From the NCBI RefSeq assembly GCF_014646755.1, contig NZ_BMNW01000002.1, forward strand, positions 244,025 to 308,024: a DNA stretch of 64,000 bases. The letters run 5' to 3'. The position numbers and the translations under genes were made by a program. The DNA is from Pseudomonas asuensis (GTDB lineage: Bacteria; Pseudomonadota; Gammaproteobacteria; Pseudomonadales; Pseudomonadaceae). Shown here piece after piece: positions 47,696 to 57,271 of this stretch; positions within the stretch are counted from its first letter, which is position 1; each line of letters starts with the position of its first letter. The notes beneath the pieces are model-generated. The model was not told the origin of the DNA and ran no database searches. It worked only from the letters and a program-made list of their open reading frames with translations.

Positions 47696-48580
47696 TCAAC
47701 GGCTATGCACGTGCTCACGCACCATCGCCAGCGTTTGGTCAGCCAATCGCGTCAGGGGCCGCTGCGCGGCGGTTGTAACAAACAGATGCGTATGAACAAC
47801 CGGGTCGATAATGGCTGCCGAGCGCAGGCCTTCTGGTACATAAGGCCCGGACAACGCCGTACGGAACAGAATGCCGTAGCCCAACCCCAAGGCCACCAGC
47901 TCAAGCAGCGAAGGAATACCATCTATCTCAAGCGAGACATCCAGCTCGACAGAGTGGCGTGCAGCCTCGGACTCAACCAGGCGGCGCAGGGAATGGGGTT
48001 GGCTCGGAATGATCAAGGGATATCGTCCCAGCTCTTTCAGCGGAACTTCGTCTGGCAGGTTCGAAGATTTTGCACCCACCAGCACCAGCGGTTCCGAGTG
48101 CAAATGCTCATAACAGAGCTGGGCGTTCTGGGCCGGATTGAACAGCAGCGCGAAATCCAGTCGCCCTAACAGCAGCCACTCCCGTATTGAATGGGTCAGC
48201 CCTTCCTTAATGCCCAGCGCGCAGTGTGGAAAGCGCTCGCGAAAGGCTGTCACCAACCCTACAGTGTGGCAGCGTGCAATGCTCGGCGGCAGGCCGATGA
48301 CCACCTTGCCCGACACGGTATCCCGCTGCTCACGCAACTCCTCTCGAGCCACCTGCACCAGCCGCAAAATGCCTTGCCCGTGCTCGAATAGCCTTAGTCC
48401 GGAAGCTGTCAGTGTCACACCGCGGCCATTGCGCAGCAGCAGATGCTCCTGCAATTCGACTTCTAGCTGACGTACCTGCCGGCTGACAACCGATTGGGAC
48501 AAGCCAAGTACTGCCGCCGCCTTGGTAAAGCTACCGAATTCGGCAACACGTACAAAGCACTCCAATTGCTTGAGGTCCAT
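47696..48580 (-). CDS. LysR-family regulator between galD and PDC hydrolase
   Basis: A 294-residue LysR-type regulator with a normal single winged helix at 1-60 (LKQLECFVRVAEFGSFTKAAAVLGLSQSVVSRQVRQLE) and a C-terminal effector domain (VIGLPPSIARCHTVGLVTAFRERFPHCALGIKEGLTHSI). Subtype resembles regulators of the CbbR/NAC-like group that control aromatic acid genes. It lies between galD and the PDC hydrolase on the same strand and probably controls the PDC hydrolase-carrier-porin set. It is distinct from GalR. Confidence 0.85.
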   Translation of the reverse strand: MDLKQLECFVRVAEFGSFTKAAAVLGLSQSVVSRQVRQLEVELQEHLLLRNGRGVTLTASGLRLFEHGQGILRLVQVAREELREQRDTVSGKVVIGLPPSIARCHTVGLVTAFRERFPHCALGIKEGLTHSIREWLLLGRLDFALLFNPAQNAQLCYEHLHSEPLVLVGAKSSNLPDEVPLKELGRYPLIIPSQPHSLRRLVESEAARHSVELDVSLEIDGIPSLLELVALGLGYGILFRTALSGPYVPEGLRSAAIIDPVVHTHLFVTTAAQRPLTRLADQTLAMVREHVHSR

Positions 48581-48650
48581 GGGTACATGATCTCATTCGG
48601 CAAAAGTGCAGCAGCTTATCGCCTTTCTGCGGATCACAGTATCAATGTCT

Positions 48651-49733
48651 TTAGGACTTACCAGACCATACCGATGCCGGTATACAGACCATGCCCTCAA
48701 ATAACAGCCGCGCAGTACGTAGCAGCCCACATCCGACCAGCTCACCCTGTCGGCGATGAAGTTCGACAGTAAATTCGCCTGTGGGATGTTCAACAGAGAG
48801 CCGCAACGAGTCGCCCTGCTCTACCCGGGCCAGCCCATCGGCCACCGAACCTTCAATCAGACAGGCTGAGGCCACACTCACTGCACCGAAGACGCCAATG
48901 GAAGCGTGGCAGCGATGGGGAATAAAGGTTCGACTGCTGATAGCTCCACCCGCCTGAGGTTCGGCAATCAGACACATTTTAGGAACTGTACGCTGGGTAA
49001 CATCCCCCAGGTTCATACGCGGCCCGGCCTGAAGACGAATCGATTCGATCCTGGCCTTAAGCTCGGTATCGGCATCCAGCTGCTCACGCGTCTCATAACC
49101 GGTACGACCCAGATCGGCCGCTCGAAGCAGCACTACCGGCATGCCATTATCGATACAGGTCACCTCAATCCCATCAAACGTGTCGCACACGTTTCCGGTC
49201 GGTAACAGCGCACCACAACTAGAGCCTGCAATATCTTCGAATTCAACAATCAGCGGAGCGGCCGTACCCGGTACGCCATCAATGCAGGCATCGCCTTCAT
49301 ACTGCACCTCACCGTTTGGCGTAAGTACATTCGCAACGGCAATCTGACCGGTGTTTTCCATAAAGATACGAACTTGCGTCGTATCTTCCAGCACAGGAAC
49401 CAGTCCTTGTTCTATAGCAAACGGGCCAACACCTGCCAAGATATTGCCACAGTTCTGCCCATAGTCGACTCGCGCTTCCTCTACCAGTACCTGAGCGAAC
49501 AGGTAGTCCACATCGACATCCAGTCGCTCGGAGCGCTTGATGATTGCCACCTTGCTGGTCAATGAGTCCGCGCCACCAATGCCATCGATCTGGCGCTTGT
49601 CGGGCGAGCCCATAACGGCCAGTAGGACCTTTTCCCGTAGTGCTTCATCGGCAGGAAGATCAGTGGCGAGAAAGTATGCCCCTTTGGATGTACCGCCGCG
49701 TATCATCAGGCAAGGAATGCGAATCTGTCCCAT
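48651..49733 (-). CDS. galD: 4-oxalomesaconate tautomerase
   Basis: A 360-residue PrpF/DAP-epimerase fold protein. It interconverts keto and enol tautomers of 4-oxalomesaconate in gallate degradation. Landmarks are the N-terminal IPCLMIRGGTSKGAYFLATDLP, MGSPDKRQIDGIGGADSLTSKVAII, the cysteine-containing DYGQNCGNILAGVGPFAIEQG, and SSCGALLPTGNVCDTFDG, the two cysteine sites of the fold. GGAGAG precedes the ATG. It begins four bases after galC. The order galB-galC-galD equals that of Pseudomonas putida, supporting the call over methylaconitate isomerase PrpF. Confidence 0.9.
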   Translation of the reverse strand: MGQIRIPCLMIRGGTSKGAYFLATDLPADEALREKVLLAVMGSPDKRQIDGIGGADSLTSKVAIIKRSERLDVDVDYLFAQVLVEEARVDYGQNCGNILAGVGPFAIEQGLVPVLEDTTQVRIFMENTGQIAVANVLTPNGEVQYEGDACIDGVPGTAAPLIVEFEDIAGSSCGALLPTGNVCDTFDGIEVTCIDNGMPVVLLRAADLGRTGYETREQLDADTELKARIESIRLQAGPRMNLGDVTQRTVPKMCLIAEPQAGGAISSRTFIPHRCHASIGVFGAVSVASACLIEGSVADGLARVEQGDSLRLSVEHPTGEFTVELHRRQGELVGCGLLRTARLLFEGMVCIPASVWSGKS

Positions 49734-49736
49734 GGT

Positions 49737-50453
49737 TCAGCTCTCCAGCTCGTCCAGACTATCGACATACCGAAGTCCTTTTTCGGCCAGACGAGGACGC
49801 ATGTTGTAGATGTCGAGCCCTAATTTGCCGTTAGCCAGTCGAACCCGCTTCTGCTCCTCGGCATCGGCCCGTGTGCGGCTGGACTCTACAACGGCCTGTA
49901 CTTCAGCGCGCCGAACCACCACGACGCCATCGTCATCGGCTACGATAACATCACCGGGATTGATCAGCTGGCCGGCACAAATCACCGGAATGTTGACCGA
50001 GCCGAGCGTTTCCTTGACCGTACCCTGGGCATAGACCGCTTTCGACCACACGGCAAAGCCCATCTCCCGCAGCGTGCGGCTATCGCGCACACCTGCATCG
50101 ACCACCAGCCCACGCACGCCGCGTGCTTTGAGCGAGGTCGCCAGCAGGTCACCAAAGTAGCCATCGTGGCACGGTGAACTGGGTGCTACGACCAGAATAT
50201 CGCCCGGCTGGCACTGTTCTACGGCAACATGGAACATCCAGTTGTCCCCCGGTGCTACCAGTACGGTTACAGCCGAACCGCTGATGCCATGATCCTGCTG
50301 GATCGGACGAATATCTGGAGCCAGCAGTCCTTTGCGACCCTGAGCTTCATGCACGGTGGCCACGCCATACTGGCCCAGCTCATCAATCAGCCCTGCCTCA
50401 GCCCGTGCAACGGTACGCACCACAATGCCGGTCTTGCCGATCAACTTGCTCAT
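49737..50453 (-). CDS. galC: 4-carboxy-4-hydroxy-2-oxoadipate aldolase
   Basis: A 238-residue RraA/HMG-CHA aldolase family protein, which cleaves 4-carboxy-4-hydroxy-2-oxoadipate to pyruvate and oxaloacetate using a divalent metal. Visible are the substrate/metal loop in [45 protein letters not shown], and the C-terminal [14 protein letters not shown]. The start overlaps the galB stop by ATGA. This is the final step of the pathway. Confidence 0.93.
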   Translation of the reverse strand: MSKLIGKTGIVVRTVARAEAGLIDELGQYGVATVHEAQGRKGLLAPDIRPIQQDHGISGSAVTVLVAPGDNWMFHVAVEQCQPGDILVVAPSSPCHDGYFGDLLATSLKARGVRGLVVDAGVRDSRTLREMGFAVWSKAVYAQGTVKETLGSVNIPVICAGQLINPGDVIVADDDGVVVVRRAEVQAVVESSRTRADAEEQKRVRLANGKLGLDIYNMRPRLAEKGLRYVDSLDELES

Positions 50454-51187
50454 CCCAGATTCTCCGTCACACGCGGGAAAATGCTCTGGTAGCCCTCACC
50501 GTAAATGATGTTCTTACTGGAAGTAATGCCTACGTTGCGCTTGGCTTGGACGCCGCGCTGCAGCGCTACACGGGTGTAGTACTCCCACAAATGCTCTTGG
50601 CCGGCCATGCACTGAATAGCGGCATACTTCTTGTCCCACACGTCGGTAATGTCCAGCAGTACGTCCGGCCGCCATTCGCATTGTTCAGGCTGGTGCGGCT
50701 CGAAGCAATAGACGGGCGGCGCACCGACAATTTTCTCGCCCGGCTTGTAGCCTTCTGCCTGAGCGATGATGCGCGCTTCCTGTGCCAGGTGCGTAGCCAG
50801 TGGATGATCGTAGTTGTAGGGGTCTTTCAGCGAGTGACTAAGCACGAATTCCGGTTGTATGCGGCGGAACACATCGGCCAGACGAAACAGCGTTTCCTTG
50901 TCGGCACGCATAGGGTAATCACCAATATCGAAAAACTCGACAGTGGCACCCAGTATCTCAGCAGCCGCCTGGGCCTCTTCACGGCGTGCCGCCTTGACCT
51001 TCTCTTCGGTCATCTCGCCTTTGCGCCAGAGTTTGGCCGACTCGCCCCGCTCACCAAAAGACAAGCAGACGACATGCACGTCATAACCCTGCTTGGCATG
51101 CAGGGCGATGGCGCCACCTGCACGCCAGACGAAATCAGCGGAATGGGCGCTGACGACCAGAGCGGTTTTCTTGTTGGAATCGATCAT
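50450..51187 (-). CDS. galB: 4-oxalomesaconate hydratase (PIG-L/LmbE family)
   Basis: A 245-residue PIG-L/LmbE-type zinc protein. Members of this branch (GalB) hydrate 4-oxalomesaconate to 4-carboxy-4-hydroxy-2-oxoadipate, unlike the LigJ type of sphingomonads. Zinc-site segments are [22 protein letters not shown] (the family AHPDD site in altered form) and [24 protein letters not shown]. The start at 51187 is preferred because GAGGAG lies eight bases upstream; the longer frame from 51202 contains that site. It is the first gene of galBCD and faces galR across a ~140-bp intergenic region. Confidence 0.9.
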   Translation of the reverse strand: MIDSNKKTALVVSAHSADFVWRAGGAIALHAKQGYDVHVVCLSFGERGESAKLWRKGEMTEEKVKAARREEAQAAAEILGATVEFFDIGDYPMRADKETLFRLADVFRRIQPEFVLSHSLKDPYNYDHPLATHLAQEARIIAQAEGYKPGEKIVGAPPVYCFEPHQPEQCEWRPDVLLDITDVWDKKYAAIQCMAGQEHLWEYYTRVALQRGVQAKRNVGITSSKNIIYGEGYQSIFPRVTENLG

Positions 51188-51258
51188 GTCCAGGCTCCTC
51201 ATGTTTTAGAGGAGAGTCGCACGACTGATCCTGAGCGAATATTGCGTTCAGCTAGAGC

Positions 51259-51268
51259 AGGTATACCT
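51259..51268. promoter_or_regulatory. Palindrome in the galB-galR divergent region (candidate GalR site)
   Basis: AGGTATACCT is a perfect 10-bp palindrome located between the divergent galB and galR starts. Position fits a LysR-type operator, but the T-N11-A rule could not be shown. Confidence 0.35.
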
Positions 51269-51326
51269 TTTACTTATCGACATACCACGCGCATGATGCA
51301 GACATGTACCCTGCCAAGAGAGCACC

Positions 51327-52532
51327 ATGACTGCCGAACTTCCCAATCTGATGCAGATACGCGCGTTTGTCCGGGTGGCGGACCACGGCAGTGTTTCCAA
51401 GGCGTCCGAAGTGCTGTACCGCGCGCAGTCGGTTGTCACACGATCTATTCGGGACCTCGAAGAGCGGCTTACCATTGCATTGTTCGAGCGGCATGCCAAT
51501 GGAATGCGGCTAACCGATTATGGCGCTCGCATCCTCTCTCGTGCACGACAGGCACTGGCTGAGCTGGAAACAGTACCCCGCTTGCTGGGTACCCATCCAG
51601 GCGCGATCACTGAACCCCTTTATCTGATGCATACCCGGCGTCTGGAAGTGTTTGTCAAGCTGTGTGAAACCCACCATATGCAGACGGTAGCTACCCTCTT
51701 CGGTCTGACCCAACCTGCTGTCAGTGCTGCACTCAAGGTATTGGAGGGTGGTTGCGGCCAGACGTTATTCGAGCGTACGGCCAAAGGCCTTCAGCCTACA
51801 CGAGCGAGCCTGGATATTGTCCTGCCGATTCGTCGGGCATTGAATGAGCTGCGCCATATCGATGCCGACATCGCCGCCCTACGCGGCTCGCTCCAGGGAG
51901 CCGTCATGGTGGGTGCATTACCCTTGGGGCGAACCCGGCTATTGCCCGAAGCCATTGTGCGCCTCGTCTCTGCATACCCTCAGATTCGTGTGGCGACTAA
52001 TGAAAGTGCTTTTGACCTGCTAGCTACCGACCTGAGGGCTGGTGACATTGACTTTGTGCTGGGCGCCCTGCGTCCCTCCGACTATGCCAGCGACTTGTCG
52101 GGTGAAACGCTGCTGACTGAAGAGCTGGTAGTACTGGTACGCCGGGGCCATCCATTACTGGATCAAGGGGTAAATACCAATGACCTTATCCATGCTCGCT
52201 GGGTGCTGCCCCGTGCAGGCTCGCCGGCCCGCAACCAGCTCGATGCCTTCTTTAGCGAGCTGGGTACGGAAACGCCACTACCGGTAGTTGAAACGGGGGA
52301 TCTGGCGATTATCCGTGGGCTGCTCGTACGCTCTGATATGTTGGCTGTCGTTTCAGCCCATCAACTTGAATACGAGATCGCCTCAGGCGAATTACAGCGC
52401 CTCCCCTTGCGGCTTCGCCATACCACCCGTGCGATAGGGCTGATCTACCGCACCGGTGGACTGCACTCACCTGCAGCCAAAGCGTTGATGGAAAAGATCC
52501 GTGAAGTAGCTCTGGAGCGTTTGGACGCCTGA
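51327..52532 (+). CDS. galR: GalR-like LysR regulator with two tandem helix-turn-helix domains
   Basis: A 401-residue regulator, about 100 residues longer than usual LysR proteins. Two LysR-type winged helices are visible: residues ~8-66 (LMQIRAFVRVADHGSVSKASEVLYRAQSVVTRSIRDLEE) and ~103-160 (TRRLEVFVKLCETHHMQTVATLFGLTQPAVSAALKVLEG). The effector-binding domain follows (~190-400, starting VMVGALPLGRTRLLPEAIV). The extra N-terminal domain is in frame and well formed. It faces galBCD divergently and precedes the convergent galTA pair, so control of gallate genes is likely; P. putida GalR activates these genes. The tandem HTH is unusual. Confidence 0.85.
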   Translation: MTAELPNLMQIRAFVRVADHGSVSKASEVLYRAQSVVTRSIRDLEERLTIALFERHANGMRLTDYGARILSRARQALAELETVPRLLGTHPGAITEPLYLMHTRRLEVFVKLCETHHMQTVATLFGLTQPAVSAALKVLEGGCGQTLFERTAKGLQPTRASLDIVLPIRRALNELRHIDADIAALRGSLQGAVMVGALPLGRTRLLPEAIVRLVSAYPQIRVATNESAFDLLATDLRAGDIDFVLGALRPSDYASDLSGETLLTEELVVLVRRGHPLLDQGVNTNDLIHARWVLPRAGSPARNQLDAFFSELGTETPLPVVETGDLAIIRGLLVRSDMLAVVSAHQLEYEIASGELQRLPLRLRHTTRAIGLIYRTGGLHSPAAKALMEKIREVALERLDA

Positions 52533-52564
52533 CGTTACTAGATGCAGGCGCTTTGTAAGCCAGC

Positions 52565-52816
52565 CTAGACCGCACCTACTTTGCCAATAACGCTGTCAGG
52601 GATGGTTTTGATCAGCACCTTGACGCAAAACAGTGGTGAAGGACTGTCTGCGATGGATGCTACTACTGCCTTGTATTTGGCAGGAATCTGGTCAAGGCAT
52701 CGCTTGGCCGTTCGTGTTACGGCCTCGTTAGAATCGTGTATTTCGGCAGCAAGTGCCAGGGCGAGAAGTGCTTCCAGAAACGTCATGACACCAGACTGCC
52801 AATGGACTATCGCCAT
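52565..52816 (-). CDS. Small hypothetical ORF downstream of galA
   Basis: An 83-codon frame (73 if the Met at 52786 is used) of moderate quality. The peptide MTFLEALLALALAAEIHDSN... looks like amphipathic helices followed by AVTRTAKRCLDQIPAKYKAVVASIADSPSPLFCVKVLIKTIP. No ribosome binding site is clear. It overlaps nothing else and lies between galR and galA ends, in the same strand as galA. It may be a real small gene or chance. Confidence 0.3.
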   Translation of the reverse strand: MAIVHWQSGVMTFLEALLALALAAEIHDSNEAVTRTAKRCLDQIPAKYKAVVASIADSPSPLFCVKVLIKTIPDSVIGKVGAV

Positions 52817-52858
52817 TAGTGAATGGACGCAGCGACAGGCACTGCGCCCTGGTTGGAG

Positions 52859-54115
52859 TTATTTCTTTCCAGCAACCGAGTACAGCACCTGCTGATTACG
52901 CGTTTTCTGGAACTCTTCCAGTGATTGGCCACGCATGGCTGAATAGATGTGCAGGTTGGATACCCCTACCACCGCACCGAGCTTTTCCAGCAGGAAGAAA
53001 ATCACACCGTAGTGAATCAACCCACGCCAATCGCGGCGTCGGATCAGGTCGCGTTCTTCGTCAGTTAGGCCGGCTTCCTCAAATATGGCTTCTGGTTCCT
53101 CCAGAAAACGCTCACGCCAGGCCGGAATGATCATGCCATGCAGAAATTTGTTCAGCCGATACCCTTTGGCACTGCGCTCCAGCGTAAACGGGTATGTGCC
53201 CTCCAGCTGTTCTACACCGGCCAACTGATGGTTCATGTGTTCGCGGTGGCGGGCTTGTACGTCGATGGGTAATGGCCGTGCCTGGTTTTCCAGGAGCAGC
53301 GTCGCGATCCCGGTCATCGAAGGCAGGTAATAATCTTGGTGAATCAGCTTTACATTGGATGAGAGTGCACCACGCATGATCAGCCAAGTAATGACCTCCG
53401 ACCCCTCAAGTCCACCCAGCGTTGCGTATTCGGCAATAGTCATCTCGGTAAGACGCGCGGGGTCGTTGACAAAGAGATCAACAAACTGGGTGTCCCATTC
53501 AGGATTATTGAAGCCGCACCGCTCACCATGGACCTGATGGGACACACCACCCGTGGCAGCAATGACTACCTTCAGATCCTCGGGATAGCTCTCGATCGCC
53601 CGGCGCAGGGCTTGCCCCAGGTTATAGCAGCGCTTGGCACTCGGGATCGGAAACTGCAACACACCGACCTGCAGAGGCACTACGTCTACTGGCCATTTGG
53701 GCTCGAACGGCAGCAGCGCAGACATGGGCGAGAACAGACCATGATCGATCGGTTTGTCACGAAAGAACGACATGTCGAACTCATCAGCCATGAGACTGGC
53801 CCCGATATGCCGGGCCAGCGCCGCATGCCCACCAATGGCAGGCAGCCCACGTACGCCACCGCCCTCGTCTGCCACACCATAGTGATCGTCCACGCCCAGG
53901 GCGAAGGCCGAATAGTGATCGAAGAAGAACGAGGTGATGTGATCGTTGAAGATATAGAACAGCACATCAGGCTGCTTGTCCTTAAGCCACTCCTTCATCG
54001 GCTCGAAGCTCTTGAAGATGGGTGCCCAAGCGGCCTCCTCCTGCTTGTTGTGGTCGACTGCAAAGCCGATCGTAGGCGTGTGCGAGACGGCCAGGCCCCC
54101 GATAATACATGCCAT
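52859..54115 (-). CDS. galA: Gallate dioxygenase
   Basis: A 418-residue class III extradiol ring-cleavage enzyme, fusing LigB-type catalytic and LigA-type small domains. It opens gallate to 4-oxalomesaconate with iron(II). The LigB part has the iron ligands H12 (AVSHTPTIGFAVDHNKQ) and H59 (FYIFNDHITSFFFDH), plus a conserved glutamate later in the domain. Segments near LKVVIAATGGVSHQVHGERCGFNNPEWDTQFV are typical, and the C-terminal ~130 residues resemble LigA (KFLHGMIIPAWRERFLEEPEAIFEEAGLTDEERDLI). The size fits P. putida GalA. The ATG at 54115 has AAGGA upstream; the longer frame overlaps galT. It lies 22 bp after galT. Confidence 0.94.
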   Translation of the reverse strand: MACIIGGLAVSHTPTIGFAVDHNKQEEAAWAPIFKSFEPMKEWLKDKQPDVLFYIFNDHITSFFFDHYSAFALGVDDHYGVADEGGGVRGLPAIGGHAALARHIGASLMADEFDMSFFRDKPIDHGLFSPMSALLPFEPKWPVDVVPLQVGVLQFPIPSAKRCYNLGQALRRAIESYPEDLKVVIAATGGVSHQVHGERCGFNNPEWDTQFVDLFVNDPARLTEMTIAEYATLGGLEGSEVITWLIMRGALSSNVKLIHQDYYLPSMTGIATLLLENQARPLPIDVQARHREHMNHQLAGVEQLEGTYPFTLERSAKGYRLNKFLHGMIIPAWRERFLEEPEAIFEEAGLTDEERDLIRRRDWRGLIHYGVIFFLLEKLGAVVGVSNLHIYSAMRGQSLEEFQKTRNQQVLYSVAGKK

Positions 54116-54137
54116 ATGAATAATCCTTAATGAATGA

Positions 54138-55478
54138 TCAAGACGCCAAGGCAGGCTGGGCTGCACGCCGTGCAGCATAGCCATTGCCCAGTATGGATAG
54201 CGCTGCCACGAAAGCCGGTATCGCCAGCACTGCAAAAATCAGCCCGAAACTCAGTCCAAGGCTCAGCACCGCCCCCCCGATTACCGAGCCGAAGATCGCG
54301 CCAAAGCGGCCTATTCCCAACATCCAGCTCACACCTGTGGCGCGGGACTCAGTAGGGTAATAGCCAGGGGCATAAGCGTTTAAACCTGTCTGCGCGCCGC
54401 TCATGCAGAAGCCCGCCGCGATAACGCCCAGCGTCAGCAGGCTGGATTCCAGACCAAAAGCGCCCAAGAGCAGGATGAATACACCGCCCAGGGCATAGGA
54501 GCCTGCAATAACGCGATTGGGATTGCGCCTGTCCATGATCCAGCCGACCACAATTGCTCCAACCGTGCCGCCAATCTGGAACAATCCGGTGATGGTTGCT
54601 GCGCGCTCAATCGGGATACCGGACTCGCGAATCAGCGTAGGCAGCCAGCCCATCATCAGATAGATCACGAGCAGCCCCATGAAATAGGTCATCCAGAGGG
54701 AAAACGTTCCTAGACGATAACGCTCTGCAAACAAGGCACGAACCGGCGCCTTGTGGTTAACCGTAGGCTCAAGCGTGATAAAACGTGTTTGCGCCGTAAA
54801 CTGGCCACCCAGCCGATTCAGCACTTTGGCGATACGGGCCGCAGGTGCGTCTTTTACGACAAGAAACCGGGCAGACTCAGGCAAGAACAGCCAGAGGAAC
54901 GGCAGCAAGAGGATAGGTAGAAGGCCACCCACCAGCAGCACAGACTGCCAACCATAATGGGGAATCAGCCAGGCAGCTACAAAGCCGCCGGCACCGGAGC
55001 CCAGGTTGAAACCGGTAAACATTACGGTAATCAGCACGGAGCGATAGCGCTCGGGTAAATACTCCGAAAGCAGTGTCGTCGTATTGGGCATCGCCGCCCC
55101 GAGCCCTACCCCGGTGAGAAAACGCAGGATGGCCAGCTCATAAGGGTTACGCGCGAAGGCGCATGCCAGGCTCAGCGCACCAAATACGGTCACGGCACCG
55201 AGCAGTACCGTCTTCCGACCGAGGCGGTCGGCATAAGGGCCCGCAACCAATGCACCCACCGCAAGACCAACCATGGCCGCACTCATGACCGGTCCAAAGG
55301 CGGTTTTGGATAGATTCCAGTCCTGCATCAGTGACGGCGCAATGAAGCCCATGACGGCGACATCCACACCATCGAACAGGACGATGAAAAAACACAGGAC
55401 AAGGATCAACCACTGATAGCCCGAGACAGGCCGGTTATCAATCCATTGTTTAACGTCGACAGGCGAGTCGGTATGCAT
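54138..55478 (-). CDS. galT: Gallate/aromatic acid:H+ symporter (AAHS family MFS)
   Basis: A 446-residue, 12-helix transporter of the aromatic acid:H+ symporter family (PcaK, BenK, GalT). Helix 1 has the AAHS motif WLILVLCFFIVLFDGVDVAVMGFIAPSL with the conserved D-G-x-D, and the loop motif GPYADRLGRKTVLLGAV is present. It lies directly upstream of galA on the same strand, giving a galT-galA unit, which supports gallate as the substrate. AAGGG lies before the ATG at 55478; a GTG three codons earlier is less well placed. Confidence 0.92.
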   Translation of the reverse strand: MHTDSPVDVKQWIDNRPVSGYQWLILVLCFFIVLFDGVDVAVMGFIAPSLMQDWNLSKTAFGPVMSAAMVGLAVGALVAGPYADRLGRKTVLLGAVTVFGALSLACAFARNPYELAILRFLTGVGLGAAMPNTTTLLSEYLPERYRSVLITVMFTGFNLGSGAGGFVAAWLIPHYGWQSVLLVGGLLPILLLPFLWLFLPESARFLVVKDAPAARIAKVLNRLGGQFTAQTRFITLEPTVNHKAPVRALFAERYRLGTFSLWMTYFMGLLVIYLMMGWLPTLIRESGIPIERAATITGLFQIGGTVGAIVVGWIMDRRNPNRVIAGSYALGGVFILLLGAFGLESSLLTLGVIAAGFCMSGAQTGLNAYAPGYYPTESRATGVSWMLGIGRFGAIFGSVIGGAVLSLGLSFGLIFAVLAIPAFVAALSILGNGYAARRAAQPALAS

Positions 55479-55489
55479 GACGGCCACCC

Positions 55490-55502
55490 TTGTTGTTGTT
55501 AT
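55490..55502 (-). promoter_or_regulatory. CA-rich Hfq/Crc-type motif ahead of galT
   Basis: The minus strand reads ATAACAACAACAA immediately before AAGGGTGG, the galT ribosome binding site. It is the strongest motif in the window. Confidence 0.55.
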
Positions 55503-55641
55503 GGTGATTCGAATGCCCCATAGGGCTTATCACGTGATGGCAGAACGAAACTGCCTCACGGTCAGCCCAGACGTTAAAGCCACTCGCCTAGCCCGTCGTC
55601 TGGGAAATGCTTAAGGGGGTATCTGATTTTTTTATGAGGGT

Positions 55642-55679
55642 CTCAGGCACCTGAGCGAAACGACACTCAAGTGCCTGAG
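55642..55679. terminator. Hairpin downstream of prpD
   Basis: A long imperfect stem (CTCAGGCAC-CTGAG against CTCAA-GTGCCTGAG) with a 10-base loop. A T-run is absent on the prpD strand, so its role as terminator is uncertain. Confidence 0.4.
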
Positions 55680-55725
55680 GCTGAAAGGAAGGCAAGCCCG
55701 TGTCATACGGGCCTGAAGGGATACG

Positions 55726-57210
55726 TCAGATGACAAAGAGATCAACGAACCGATTGACTGGGGTGCGTTCGAGAGTTGCCTGATCCTTGCACAAGTTAAA
55801 TATCTGCTCGCAGCGCTGCGCCGGGAAACGCGTAGCCAAGTTATTCTTGAACTTGGCCTCAAGCAGTGGAATGCCCTCATCACGGCGACGGCGATGACCG
55901 ATGGGATACTCCACCGCTACCTTATCGGTGCAGGTACCATCCTTAAAGAACACCTGAATCGCATTCGCAATGGAACGCTTGTTTGCTTCCATATACTCTT
56001 GGCTGTAGCGCAAGTCTTCAATAATTTCCATCTTCTCACGCAACTGATCAATCAGCGGGTGCGCTGCATGGAAAGCATCCTCATAGTGCTCGGCTACCAA
56101 GTCCCCATACAGCAGCGGCACCGCAATCATGTACTGCAAGCAGTGATCTCGATCTGCGGCATTAGCCAATGGGCCAACCTTGGAAATAATGCGGATGGCT
56201 GACTCGTGGGTAGTGACCACGATCTTTTCGACCTGATCCAGCTTTTCACGTACCTGCGGATGCAGGATGACTGCCGCCTCGGCGGCTGTCTGAGCATGGA
56301 ACTCAGCAGGGAAACTGATCTTGAACAGGACGTTTTCCATTACGTAACTGCCGAACCCCTGCGGGAAGCTGAATTGGCGCTTGTCCTGCGGCTTGGTCTC
56401 CAGGTCCTTGTTGGTATGACTGAACAGCACATCATAAAAGCCCCACTGCGGTGCGCTCAGCACGCCTGGAATACCCATTTCGCCGCGCATGGCGATATCA
56501 GCCAGGCGTACGCCGCGACTGGTAGCATCACCGGCTGCCCAGGATTTGCGCGAACCTGCATTCGGTGCGTGTCGATAGGTTCGTAGCGCCTGCCCGTCTA
56601 CAAAGGCATGGGAAATAGCGGCAAGCATCTGCTCGCGATTAGCCCCCATCAACTTGGCGGCAACAGCCGTTGAAGCCACCTTGACGAGAATGACATGGTC
56701 AAGCCCGACCCGGTTGAAAGAGTTTTCCAACGCAAACACGCCCTGGATCTCGTGGGCCATGATCATGGCTTCGAGCACGGCGCGCATGGTCAGAGGCGAC
56801 TCGCCCTGCGCAACGCGTTTCTGCGAAAGATGGTCGGCTACAGCCAGAATACCGCCCAGGTTGTCCGAAGGATGCCCCCATTCCGCAGCCAGCCACGTAT
56901 CGTTGTAATCCAGCCAGCGGATAATGCAGCCGATGTCCCAGGCAGCCTTTACCGGGTCTAGCCGAAAACTGGTCCCAGGCACACGGGCGCCGTAGGGCAC
57001 TACGGTTCCTTCTACGAACGGACCCAGGTGCTTGGTGCATTCTGGAAAACGCAAGGACAGAAGACCGCACCCCAGCGTATCCATTAAGCAATTACGCGCT
57101 GTATTCAGCGCTTCAGTAGAGTCAATCGTGTAATTCAGGACGTAGTCAGCAATGTCCTGCAGGACCTTGTCATAGTCAGGACGATTATTCAGGTCGACGT
57201 TGGCGCTCAT
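55726..57210 (-). CDS. prpD: 2-methylcitrate dehydratase
   Basis: A 494-residue MmgE/PrpD family enzyme that dehydrates 2-methylcitrate to 2-methyl-cis-aconitate. Strong landmarks are [56 protein letters not shown], and [27 protein letters not shown]. The N-terminal [16 protein letters not shown] matches E. coli PrpD, so the start is at 57210, with GAGCGAG upstream; a Met seven codons earlier has none. It is the last gene of prpR-prpB-prpC-prpD. Typical Pseudomonas loci also hold acnD and prpF here; they are absent, so this dehydratase must carry the step. Confidence 0.95.
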   Translation of the reverse strand: MSANVDLNNRPDYDKVLQDIADYVLNYTIDSTEALNTARNCLMDTLGCGLLSLRFPECTKHLGPFVEGTVVPYGARVPGTSFRLDPVKAAWDIGCIIRWLDYNDTWLAAEWGHPSDNLGGILAVADHLSQKRVAQGESPLTMRAVLEAMIMAHEIQGVFALENSFNRVGLDHVILVKVASTAVAAKLMGANREQMLAAISHAFVDGQALRTYRHAPNAGSRKSWAAGDATSRGVRLADIAMRGEMGIPGVLSAPQWGFYDVLFSHTNKDLETKPQDKRQFSFPQGFGSYVMENVLFKISFPAEFHAQTAAEAAVILHPQVREKLDQVEKIVVTTHESAIRIISKVGPLANAADRDHCLQYMIAVPLLYGDLVAEHYEDAFHAAHPLIDQLREKMEIIEDLRYSQEYMEANKRSIANAIQVFFKDGTCTDKVAVEYPIGHRRRRDEGIPLLEAKFKNNLATRFPAQRCEQIFNLCKDQATLERTPVNRFVDLFVI

Positions 57211-57271
57211 GCTCTCGCTCTCATGGTTCATTGTTATATGAGGCAGCGGTAGCCGCTGCCTTTAGGCGTGT

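Noticed and set aside
48651..49733. PrpF (methylaconitate isomerase) as the identity of the 360-residue protein
   Set aside because: It shares the fold, but lies in tight order with galB and galC and far from the prp locus, so GalD is the better call.
50405..51562. A long open frame of 385 codons on the plus strand across galB and galR
   Set aside because: It is antisense to galB and overlaps galR; the peptide has no domain pattern and is explained by the biased codon use of the genes on the other strand.
53528..54130. A 200-codon plus-strand frame opposite galA
   Set aside because: Shadow of the gallate dioxygenase gene; composition is arginine- and histidine-rich as expected for an antisense frame.
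55642..55679. Strong terminator for prpD
   Set aside because: The stem is long, but no T-run follows on the transcribed strand; kept only as a low-confidence hairpin.
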